NCBI GenBank assembly: GCA_016717115.1
Contig: JADKGE010000002.1
Span: 496,001-560,000 of the forward strand
DNA: 64,000 nucleotides
Reading direction: 5' to 3'
DNA from: Actinomycetota bacterium
GTDB taxonomy: Bacteria; Actinomycetota; Actinomycetes; S36-B12
Position 1 is the first letter of the stretch. Each line of letters opens with the position of its first letter. This document shows, piece after piece, positions 51,255-58,401 of the stretch. The position numbers and the translations under genes are program-made. The notes under the pieces are model-generated. The model made no database searches and had not been told where the DNA came from. It worked only from the letters and a program-made list of their open reading frames with translations.

Positions 51255-51683
51255 TCACTCGTTGATGGCCTCGATCCCTTGCTGCTTGAGCTTCTCGAGA
51301 CTGTCGCGCATCCCCTGCAGCACCTCGGGCGGATGGCCCTGCCAGCGCGAGACCTCGGCGACGACGCGTAGCGGCTCACGTGTCCGATAGGACCTGGTCA
51401 CGTTGCCCGGGAACCTCTTGTCGGTGAGATTCGGGTCGTCCTCGAAGGGCCCCGTGGGCTCCACCACGTAGATGCGGCCGGGCGCATCGCCCAGTGCCAG
51501 CTCCGCTCCCCAGATGGCGGCGTCGAGCACGGCCGACATGTAGATGAAGGCGGCCGTCCTCCCCTCGCCGAAGTTGGAGGTCTTGCCCGGCTCGAGAAGG
51601 TCGCCGATCGCCAGGTCGGCCTTCGTGCCGTGGAAGAACGGCCCGGGGTCTGCGGACCCGAGCCGCGTCGGGTCGATCTCCAT
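51255..51683 (-). CDS. arr: NAD+--rifampin ADP-ribosyltransferase
   Basis: The 142-residue enzyme matches Arr along its whole length: FFHGTKADLAIGDLLEPG, TAAFIYMSAVLDAAIWGAELA, RIYVVEPTGPFEDDPN (with the key Asp) and KRFPGNVTRSYRTREPLRV. Arr inactivates rifamycins by ADP-ribosylation and is common in environmental actinobacteria. GGGAG lies before the ATG, 9 nt after the DUF4287-like gene stop, so it is second in a two-gene unit. Confidence 0.93.
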   Translation of the reverse strand: MEIDPTRLGSADPGPFFHGTKADLAIGDLLEPGKTSNFGEGRTAAFIYMSAVLDAAIWGAELALGDAPGRIYVVEPTGPFEDDPNLTDKRFPGNVTRSYRTREPLRVVAEVSRWQGHPPEVLQGMRDSLEKLKQQGIEAINE

Positions 51684-51692
51684 GGGCTCTCC

Positions 51693-52244
51693 CTAGCCGA
51701 TCTCGGCGATGCGCGCCGCGGCCATGTCGCGCAGCAGCTTCGTGTCGGGCTTCCAGTCGACCGGGACCTGGATCGTCTTCTTGTTGACCTTGTAGTCGGT
51801 CAGGCGTGGACGGAACTGCTCCAGGACGTCCTTGCCCCACGGTGCGATGAGGATGTGGTTGGTCTGCACCGAGACACCGAAGACGTACTGGCCGTCGAGC
51901 TTGAGCATGGGTTGGTTCCACGCGATGACCAGCTCCATCGCCGGGTACTTCGACGTGATGGCCGCGAAGATCGCGCGAACGGTCGCGCGCTTGGTGTCGT
52001 CACAGGGCTCGAGGTACTGGTCGAGCGTATGGACGCGATGGGCGCTCGTCGATCCGCGGGAGTACAGGACCAGCGCGTTGGCGTGGGCCTGGCTGAACCC
52101 GTGGTTCTCGCGCAGGTAGGCGATCTGCTCCGGGTACTTTCGGTCGGCGATCTGCTCCATCTCGTCGAACCAGTAGGACATCGGCTGACCGTGCTTCTTC
52201 TCGATGGCCGGGAAGTAGCTCGAGCGATCGGGGTTGGTGGCCAT
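51693..52244 (-). CDS. DUF4287/DUF1801-like protein
   Basis: The 183-residue soluble protein joins an N-terminal DUF4287 region (YFPAIEKKHGQPMSYWFDEM and ENHGFSQAHANALVLYSRG) to a YdhG/DUF1801- or DUF5655-like C-terminal domain (MELVIAWNQPMLKLDGQYVF). Both are of unknown function. ATG 52244 is 7 nt after a TAGGAT box on the minus strand and is preferred to an earlier codon at 52277. The arr gene follows after 9 nt. Confidence 0.8.
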   Translation of the reverse strand: MATNPDRSSYFPAIEKKHGQPMSYWFDEMEQIADRKYPEQIAYLRENHGFSQAHANALVLYSRGSTSAHRVHTLDQYLEPCDDTKRATVRAIFAAITSKYPAMELVIAWNQPMLKLDGQYVFGVSVQTNHILIAPWGKDVLEQFRPRLTDYKVNKKTIQVPVDWKPDTKLLRDMAAARIAEIG

Positions 52245-52326
52245 GGACGGAATCCTAGGTTCATGCCCGGAGTGCACCGGGGGAGACGGACCACGAGGTG
52301 GCGCGAAGCGGAGTCCGGTTGCCTCG

Positions 52327-53742
52327 TCAGTCGTCGGCGTGACGGCTGACGAGGCGACGACCGCGGACGTAGGTGCGCACCAGCGTGATCTCGCGCATCG
52401 CCATGAGAGAGGTGAAGAGCAGGGCGTCGCGCGCGGCCATCGGGTCGGTCGGCCGTGAGCCGCGAGTGAGGGTGTTGCTGTAGTGATCCCATCGCGACGG
52501 GTCGACGACCACGAAGTCTGCGTCCTTGCCGACGTCGAAGTTGCCGATGCGGTCCTCGAGGTCGAGTGCGCGGGCGCCCGCGAGGGTGCCGAGGAAGAGC
52601 AGCACCGCGGGGTGCAGGGACAGGCCGGCGTCGTCGGGCTCGGAGATGTGCACCTTGAAGCAGGCGTTCAGCACTGAGGGGATGAACCACTCGTCGCCGG
52701 CGGAGAAGTCGCTGCCGATCGCGACGTTGACGCCGGACGCGACGGTGCGCGACCACGGCATGGTCCCGGAGCCGAGGAAGAGCTGGGAGACGGGGCAGTG
52801 GGCGATGGACGTCCCGGTCTCCGCCATGCGGGCCAACTCAGCGTCCTGGCAGTGCACGGCGTGCGCGAGGACGCTGCGCCGCCCGAGGAGGCTCGCGCCC
52901 CCGACGGCCGAGCCGGGCAGGAACCGGCCGTCGTACGTGTCGAGATAGGACCTCACCGAGTACTGCTTCTTCACCAGGTCGATCTCGCCGGTGCCGGGCC
53001 GGTTGTTCTCGTTCAGGTGGGAGGTGAAGTAGACCCCGCGACCCCGGTACTCGTCATACAGCTCGCCCAGAGCGGCCAGGGTCGTCGGTGTCACCGACAG
53101 GGAGAAGCGCGGCGCGACGGCGACCATCTGCAGCGAGGCGGCGCGGTCGGTGACGTCACTGGGGTGCCACCGCTCGATCTCGTCGCGGACGAGGTCGATG
53201 GCCCGCTCCTCGCTCGTCATGAGCGGGATCGCGGCGTCCGGTCCGACGGTCTGGATGGTGCGGCCGGCGATGATCCGGATGCCCCGCTCGCGGGCTTCCT
53301 CGAACAGGGCGTCCTGCGCGGAGGGGAACTGCGAGCCAAAGATGAGGCCGGTCGTGGTGCCCGCGGTGACCATGCGGTTGACCCACTCGCGCGCCGCTCC
53401 GCGGGCGTAGGCCTCGTCGGCCAGCTTGGCCTCCGAAGGGAAGATGCAGTGCGTCAGCCATTCGAGCAGCTGCCCGCCGCCGTAGGAGTCCCCGCAGTCG
53501 ACCTGCGGGAAGTGCATGTGGGTGTCGACGAACCCCGGCAGCAGGTAGCAGCCGACGTGCTCCTCTACGACGGCATCCGCGAACTCGGCGGGACGGTCGG
53601 CCCAGTGACCGCACCACGTGATGGTGCCGTCGGCATCGACTGCGAGGCCCCCGTCGGGGTAGTGGGCCAGGTGGTCGGCCGCGTCGTGGACGCTGGGCGC
53701 ACCGGCCACATGGAAGATCCTCCCCCGGTGGAGTGTGGTCAT
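52327..53742 (-). CDS. guaD: Guanine deaminase
   Basis: The 471-residue amidohydrolase converts guanine to xanthine. Metal ligands appear in FVDTHMHFPQ (His75, His77), HLNEN and HAVHCQ, with the catalytic Asp in IGSDFSAGDEW; SQLFLGSGTMPW and CPVSQ are typical of GuaD rather than other amidohydrolases. ATG 53742 is followed by the family start. A short SD (AGAGGA) lies in the leader. The gene stands apart from the purine synthesis cluster. Confidence 0.9.
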   Translation of the reverse strand: MTTLHRGRIFHVAGAPSVHDAADHLAHYPDGGLAVDADGTITWCGHWADRPAEFADAVVEEHVGCYLLPGFVDTHMHFPQVDCGDSYGGGQLLEWLTHCIFPSEAKLADEAYARGAAREWVNRMVTAGTTTGLIFGSQFPSAQDALFEEARERGIRIIAGRTIQTVGPDAAIPLMTSEERAIDLVRDEIERWHPSDVTDRAASLQMVAVAPRFSLSVTPTTLAALGELYDEYRGRGVYFTSHLNENNRPGTGEIDLVKKQYSVRSYLDTYDGRFLPGSAVGGASLLGRRSVLAHAVHCQDAELARMAETGTSIAHCPVSQLFLGSGTMPWSRTVASGVNVAIGSDFSAGDEWFIPSVLNACFKVHISEPDDAGLSLHPAVLLFLGTLAGARALDLEDRIGNFDVGKDADFVVVDPSRWDHYSNTLTRGSRPTDPMAARDALLFTSLMAMREITLVRTYVRGRRLVSRHADD

Positions 53743-53787
53743 GACGGTGTCCTCTGGGCCGGTCTGATCCTCACCCTAGCCGCGCCA

Positions 53788-54522
53788 TCACCGGGCAGTC
53801 AGCGCGTGCGCGCTGGGAAGCATGCAGAACTCGTTGCCGGACGGGTCGGCGAAGACGCGCCACGGCAGGTCGCCCCACTGAGGGCGGAGTTCGCGGCCGC
53901 CGCGCTTGATGATGCCCGCCGCGACGGCGTCGGGGTCATCTCCGGTCTCAAGCCGGACGTCGAGGTGCAGTCGGTTCTTGGCCGCGCCCTTGGGAGTCCG
54001 CTCAGGGGTCAGGTCGAGGAGGGGGCCTCGCAAGGAAGGGTGGCGCAGGGACCGGGGCGCGACGCCAGGCGCGTCGATCCAGCCGGTCAGCCAGGACCAG
54101 AACTCCGCGTCTCGGTCCGGGTCGGCCGAGTCGAGTGGCAGCGCCGCCAGAGGCCCGGTGCCGGAGTACACCGCTCGATCCTCCATGACGCAGAACGGAT
54201 TGCCCTCCGGGTCGGCGAGCACCATCCAGGGGACATCGCGCTGACCGATGTCGAGGTGTCGTGCGCCAAGCCTCAGCAGCCGGTCGACTTGCCGCTCCTG
54301 GCTGGCCCCGCCGAGGAGGTCCAGGTGGAGTCTCGGCGGCTCGAACGGCGGCTCAGGGACACGCTGGAAGCACAGGTCGAGCACCGGGCCGCCCTCGATG
54401 CTGAGCCGGGTCTCGAAGCCATCGGGCTCGTCGGTCAGCCGCTCGCCACCCAGAGCCGCCTCCCAGAACCGGCCCAGCAGCTGTGGCTCGACGGCGTCGA
54501 AAACGACGTTCTCCAGATGCAC
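53788..54522 (-). CDS. Two-unit VOC (glyoxalase-like) protein
   Basis: The 244 residues contain two VOC-like halves: VVFDAVEPQLLGRFWEAALG with VLADPEGNPFCVM, and LDSADPDRDAEFWSWLTGW with VFADPSGNEFCML. The GxPFC/GNEFC ends mark the related subgroup common in actinobacteria; its activity is unknown. The GTG at 54522 lies 6 nt after a TACGGT box, so the transcript is leaderless. Confidence 0.82.
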   Translation of the reverse strand: MHLENVVFDAVEPQLLGRFWEAALGGERLTDEPDGFETRLSIEGGPVLDLCFQRVPEPPFEPPRLHLDLLGGASQERQVDRLLRLGARHLDIGQRDVPWMVLADPEGNPFCVMEDRAVYSGTGPLAALPLDSADPDRDAEFWSWLTGWIDAPGVAPRSLRHPSLRGPLLDLTPERTPKGAAKNRLHLDVRLETGDDPDAVAAGIIKRGGRELRPQWGDLPWRVFADPSGNEFCMLPSAHALTAR

Positions 54523-54528
54523 TCACCC

Positions 54529-54534
54529 ACCGTA
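54529..54534 (-). promoter_or_regulatory. Leaderless -10 box (TACGGT) of the two-unit VOC gene
   Basis: TACGGT on the minus strand is followed by GGGTGA and the GTG at 54522. Confidence 0.5.
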
Positions 54535-54587
54535 GGTCCCGGCGGGCGGCGGCGTCGTCGGCCCATGGCGCCTCGGGTGCCTCGTCC

Positions 54588-54860
54588 TCACGACCGGAAG
54601 GAGAGCCCCAGGACAGCCAGGTGCTCGCGAAGGATGCCGACGGCCCGCGGGCCCATGCCGTGAAGGGCCAGCAGGTCCCTCTCGGACCAGTCCGCCAGTT
54701 CGTCGAGGCGATGCACGCCGGCATTCTCGAGTGCTCTCGTCGCGGGGGCACCGATCTTCGGGATCGCACTCCTCGCCATCCGCGTGCGCTCGCACGTGGG
54801 GCAGGTGGGGCAGTCACTGGTCTTCTCGAAGGGATGGCCGTTCGAGCAGGGCTTCTGCAT
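54588..54860 (-). CDS. Small zinc-ribbon/helix-hairpin-helix protein
   Basis: The 90-residue protein has an N-terminal Cys/His cluster (Cys5, His9, Cys17, Cys20, Cys23) likely to hold zinc, then a helix-hairpin-helix-like region (IPKIGAPATRALENAG and LLALHGMGPRAVGIL) similar to DNA-binding or RNA-polymerase alpha C-terminal folds. It may bind nucleic acid. GGAGGAG lies before the ATG. A VOC gene begins downstream on the same strand in this cluster. Confidence 0.75.
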   Translation of the reverse strand: MQKPCSNGHPFEKTSDCPTCPTCERTRMARSAIPKIGAPATRALENAGVHRLDELADWSERDLLALHGMGPRAVGILREHLAVLGLSFRS

Positions 54861-54888
54861 GGCGACGGGCTCCTCCTGCCGCGCGGGG

Positions 54889-55302
54889 CTAGCTCGGCTG
54901 GGTGATGTTCACCATCCAGGCGACGCCGAATCGGTCCGTGCCCATCCCGAACTCGTCCCCCCAGGCCTGCTTCTGCAGCGGCACCTCGACGGCGCCTCCC
55001 TCGGTGAGCTCCGCGAAGTAGCCGCGAAGCTCATCCGCATCGTCGCCGCTCACGCTGATGGTGATGTTCGCGCCCGGCGTGAGTTCCATGGGCGCGGGGA
55101 CATCGGAGGCCATGATGGTGAAGCCGAGGGGCGTCTCCAGCTGGGCGTGCATGACCCCATCGGGATCGGTGCCCTCACGGGCACCGCCGAAGTCCGCGAA
55201 GGTGCTGATGGTGAGCTCGCCGCCGAAGACCCCCTGGTAGAAGGTCATCGCCTCGCGGGCGTCGTTCCTGAAGGCGATGTAGGGGTTGAGTCGAGATGTC
55301 AT
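54889..55302 (-). CDS. PhnB-like VOC family protein
   Basis: The 137-residue protein matches the PhnB/3-demethylubiquinone-methyltransferase-like VOC group: LNPYIAFRNDAREAMTFYQ at the start, FTIMASDVP and the C-terminal WGDEFGMGTDRFGVAWMVN. These are small dimeric proteins mostly of unknown activity; the name does not imply methyl transfer. A TACGGT box lies 7 nt before the ATG at 55302, suggesting leaderless expression. Confidence 0.85.
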   Translation of the reverse strand: MTSRLNPYIAFRNDAREAMTFYQGVFGGELTISTFADFGGAREGTDPDGVMHAQLETPLGFTIMASDVPAPMELTPGANITISVSGDDADELRGYFAELTEGGAVEVPLQKQAWGDEFGMGTDRFGVAWMVNITQPS

Positions 55303-55368
55303 GAGAGGGACCGTAAGGCATGTGCGCAGTGGGCGGAACCCTTTCCGGCCGCCCGCGTTGGTCCCCGG

Positions 55369-57495
55369 TCAGTTGTGTGGGTAGATGTGGTCCAGAAGGG
55401 GCGTCACCTCGACACCGGGCAACGCCGTCGAGTAGTGCCAGCCCTGGGCGCTGGGGCAGCCCAGGTCGTGCAGGCAGGCTGCCTGGTCGGGATACTCGAC
55501 CCCTTCGGCGGTGACGGTCATGCCCAGGGCCGAGGCCAGGGCGATGATGGCCGTCGTGATCGCCTGGTCCTGCTCGTCGGTCGTGATGTTGGTGACGAAG
55601 CTGCGATCGATCTTGATGACGTTGATGGGGTAACGCCGCAGGTACAGCAGGGACGCGTAGCCCGTGCCGAAGTCGTCGATGGCGATGCCGACGCCGCGCT
55701 CGTGGATGCCGGCGACGTTGTCGGTCGCGGTGGCGGTCTGGCTCAGCAGGGCGGTCTCGGTGATCTCGATGCACAGCAGGTTCGGGTCCAGCCCGCTTGC
55801 GGCCAGGGCGTCGTCGAGTGTGGGGAGCAGGCGGGCATCGGCGACCTGGAGGGCGGACTTGTTGACCCGCACGGTGATGGGCCGATCGGGGCGGGCCGTG
55901 GCCCACGCGGCGGCCTGGGTGCAGGCCTGCCGCAGCACCCAGTCGCCGATGTCGAGGATCATCCCGGTGTCCTCGGCGACCTCGATGAACCGGTCGGCGG
56001 ACCAGACGGTGCCATCGGGGTGGTGTCAGCGCAGCAGCGCCTCGACCGCGATCACCGCTCCGGTCGCTAGCTCGACTTCGGGCTGGTACCAGACCGCGAG
56101 CTGGCCTCGCTCCAGGGCGTGTCGCAGGTCGGACTCGATGGCCAGGCGGGCAGAGACGATCTCCCGCAGCTCCTCGTTGTAGACCGACACCCGGTCGCGG
56201 CCCTCGGCCTTGGCCGCGTACATGGCCGAGTCCGCTTCGCGCAGAAGGTCGCCAGCCTTCAACGCGAATCCGACGCCTGTCGTGTCGGCGGCGATGGCGA
56301 TGCCGATGCTCGCGGTGGCGTAGAACTCGCGCCCGGCCACCACGAAGGGATGGCGGAACGCCTCCACCAGTCGCCACGCGGCACGCACCGCGTCGGCGGC
56401 CGTATCGAGGTCGCGCATGACGATGACGAACTCGTCCCCGCCTGGGCGGGCGGCCACGTCGCCGGCCCTCGTGATGCTCTCGATTCGTGTGGCCGCTGCC
56501 TGCAGTAGCTCGTCGCCGGCGGTGTGCCCGAGCTGGTCGTTCACGTTCTTGAAGTGGTCCAGGTCCACGACCAGTACTGCGGTCGAGCGCCCGGTGCGGG
56601 TCTGCGCGCTCAAGGCCCGAGCGGCCTCGTCAAGAATGGCCGCCCGGTTCGCCAGGCCGGTCAACGAGTCGTGGGTGGCCATCGCGGCCAGCGCCGCCTC
56701 ATGGTCCACGCGCTCGGTGACGTCGAGGATCTGCGCGATCTGGAACGCAATGGTGCCGTCGGAGTTCAGAGCCGCCGCGACGGACAGGTCGCCCCAGACC
56801 ACGCGGCCGTCGGACGCCAGGTACCGGCTCAGGGTGCGGAAGCTGCTGCGCTCGCCGGCCACGAGATCGCCGACCAGCGCGACCAGGACGCCGACATCAT
56901 CGGGATGGGTCACGCTCTGCAACGTCGCACCCAGAAGCTCGTCCTCGGAGCTGCCCAGCAGTTCACACAGGGCTCGATTCACCCGAAGGAAGCGACCCTC
57001 CGCCGACACGGTGCATCCCGCCACGCCGGACCAGTCCATGAAGAACCGGAACTGCTCCTCGGCGAGGAAGTGCTCCTTGGCTGCATCCTCGTGGGCCTCG
57101 GCGAGCCGCTCGGCGGCCGTGCGGGCGGCGGCGGCGAGTTCCTCGGCGGCGTCAGCGTGCGCGGCAGCGAGCTCCTCGGCGGCGTCGGCGTGGGCGATGG
57201 CCAGGTCTCCAGCCGCGCCTGCCGCGGTGATCTCCTGCCGCGAGAATTCGCCGGTGGCCTCCGAGATCGGGGCTGATTCCCGAGCGGCAACCCGGTCGCG
57301 GTCGGACAGGTCATCGGCGGTCGCTCGCTGGGCGGCGACCAGCCGGGCTGCGGCGAGCTGCTCCGCGGCCTTCTTCGCTGCCGCCAGGAGGAGGGCCGTC
57401 GCTACCAGGGCTCCGGCGGTTTCGTGCTCGGCTCGACGCCGCAGGGTGCCATCGGGCAGCCGGGACAGCGTCCGGTCCCATTCGGCGTCCGCCAT
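55369..57495 (-). pseudogene. PAS-GGDEF-EAL protein gene interrupted by in-frame TGA
   Basis: Read through one TGA (56026-56028), the frame encodes 708 residues: an Ala-rich N-terminal coiled coil (about 90-140), a PAS domain, GGDEF (352-356, with RxxD inhibition site RAGD) and an EAL domain. The TGA comes directly after EALLR, where homologues have Trp (TGG), so a single base change splits the gene. The 489-residue first product keeps the cyclase; the rest (55369-55962, starting ATG 55962) has DDFGTGYASL and KIDRSFV but lacks the EAL glutamate. Either a nonsense mutation or read-through; a sequencing error is possible. Confidence 0.85.
56026..57495 (-). CDS. PAS-GGDEF diguanylate cyclase (5' product of the interrupted gene)
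   Basis: The part before the TGA gives 489 residues. Ala/Glu-rich heptad-like repeats (AEELAAAHADAAEELAAA) suggest a coiled coil for dimerisation, followed by one PAS domain (FFMDWSGVAGCTVSAEG) and an intact GGDEF domain with RAGD I-site. It could be an active, feedback-inhibited c-di-GMP synthase that has lost its phosphodiesterase half. It is the second GGDEF protein in this window. Confidence 0.8.
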   Translation of the reverse strand: MADAEWDRTLSRLPDGTLRRRAEHETAGALVATALLLAAAKKAAEQLAAARLVAAQRATADDLSDRDRVAARESAPISEATGEFSRQEITAAGAAGDLAIAHADAAEELAAAHADAAEELAAAARTAAERLAEAHEDAAKEHFLAEEQFRFFMDWSGVAGCTVSAEGRFLRVNRALCELLGSSEDELLGATLQSVTHPDDVGVLVALVGDLVAGERSSFRTLSRYLASDGRVVWGDLSVAAALNSDGTIAFQIAQILDVTERVDHEAALAAMATHDSLTGLANRAAILDEAARALSAQTRTGRSTAVLVVDLDHFKNVNDQLGHTAGDELLQAAATRIESITRAGDVAARPGGDEFVIVMRDLDTAADAVRAAWRLVEAFRHPFVVAGREFYATASIGIAIAADTTGVGFALKAGDLLREADSAMYAAKAEGRDRVSVYNEELREIVSARLAIESDLRHALERGQLAVWYQPEVELATGAVIAVEALLR

Positions 57496-57736
57496 CGGTC
57501 CTCCAACGACGAAGTGGGGACATCTGCAAAGACAAATCTAGGCCCCGAGGCCGCGCCAACGCCGGTCAGCGCGAGCCCGGGGAATCGTGCGCTGCAGGAG
57601 GCAGGGGTTCCTGCGATCCCCGGTCCGGTCTCGCAGTGCCTTCGCGATACACCCTCGACCGACGACGCGAGCGCCGTCCCCATCTCACGAGTGGGGATGC
57701 GCTCTCACCGATCAGCGAGCAGTGTCTGAAGGGGCC

Positions 57737-58063
57737 CTAAGCAGGGTTCTTCCGCGGGCGCCCGCGCGGCTTCCCGCGGGTTCGACGGGGCTCGCTGACC
57801 AGGTCGGCGGTGGGAGTGAGGGGCTTGCCGACGAGGTCGGATGACGGTGTCAGGGGCTTGCCGACGAGGTCGGATGACGGTGTCAGCGGCTTGCCGACCA
57901 GGTCGGCCGACGGAGTCAGCAGCTTGCCGAGAGGCTGGATCAACCCTGCACCATCACGTGAGACATGCTCGCCGCCACCCGCGGGCTGGTCGTCGGAGTC
58001 GGGAACGGCACGTGTCGATTTCGCCGAGGACGGCGAGGCGGGTTCCTTAGGGCTGTCGGCCAC
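57737..58063 (-). CDS. Repeat protein with AT-hook-like C-terminus
   Basis: The 108-residue hydrophilic protein has a Ser/Ala/Pro-rich N-terminus, four tandem 11-residue units of the form KPLTPSSDLVG, and a basic end (RGKPRGRPRKNP) that resembles an AT-hook (core GRP flanked by Arg/Lys), so DNA binding is possible. No family is recognised. AAGGAG lies 6 nt before the GTG at 58063, favouring it over the ATG at 58096. Confidence 0.65.
   Translation of the reverse strand: MADSPKEPASPSSAKSTRAVPDSDDQPAGGGEHVSRDGAGLIQPLGKLLTPSADLVGKPLTPSSDLVGKPLTPSSDLVGKPLTPTADLVSEPRRTRGKPRGRPRKNPA
57797..57928 (-). repeat. Four tandem 33-bp repeats
   Basis: Units begin at 57797, 57830, 57863 and 57896, each with the core ACCAGGTCGG/ACGAGGTCGG and GGCTTGCC. 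They encode the KPLTPSSDLVG units; the two central units are nearly identical. Copy number may vary between strains. Confidence 0.85.
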
Positions 58064-58221
58064 GGCGGTCTCCTTGACTGTGAGTCCTGCCACCATCGAT
58101 GGGGAATGGGAAAGTAGCGCACCCGCTCCCGCCCTGGCTAGATCCGACCGCTCCGCTGCGGAGCAGGTCCAGGAGACTTAGCGTGACCGCAGCGAACCTG
58201 CTGCTGGAGGAGGTGATCTCG

Positions 58222-58383
58222 ATGACTCGACCCGGGAGATGGAAACGAGCGCAGCGCTCCGTTGAGTACTGGGCGAAGTGGACCCTCCTGAGTCTCTTCG
58301 GCCCGGCGCAGCAGGACCGCGAGCAGGACCCGATCGAGATCCTCAGGCGCGAATACGGACGACCTCCCCGGTCCTCCAACTGA
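58222..58383 (+). CDS. Small basic protein
   Basis: The 53-residue ORF has a basic, aromatic N-terminal half (RPGRWKRAQRSVEYWAKWTL) that could form an amphipathic helix, then IEILRREYGRPP. GGAGGAGG 8 nt before the ATG is the main support for it. No family is recognised. It is divergent from the AT-hook-like repeat gene and convergent with the serine hydrolase 18 bp downstream. Confidence 0.5.
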   Translation: MTRPGRWKRAQRSVEYWAKWTLLSLFGPAQQDREQDPIEILRREYGRPPRSSN

Positions 58384-58401
58384 CTCGCGAACGCGCGCCG
58401 G

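Noticed and set aside
52798..54663. Plus-strand frame of 621 codons opposite guanine deaminase and the VOC gene
   Set aside because: Spans two unrelated minus-strand genes and shows no domain.
57797..57928. CRISPR-like 33-bp repeats
   Set aside because: Repeats touch each other, have no spacers and encode KPLTPSSDLVG units in frame.
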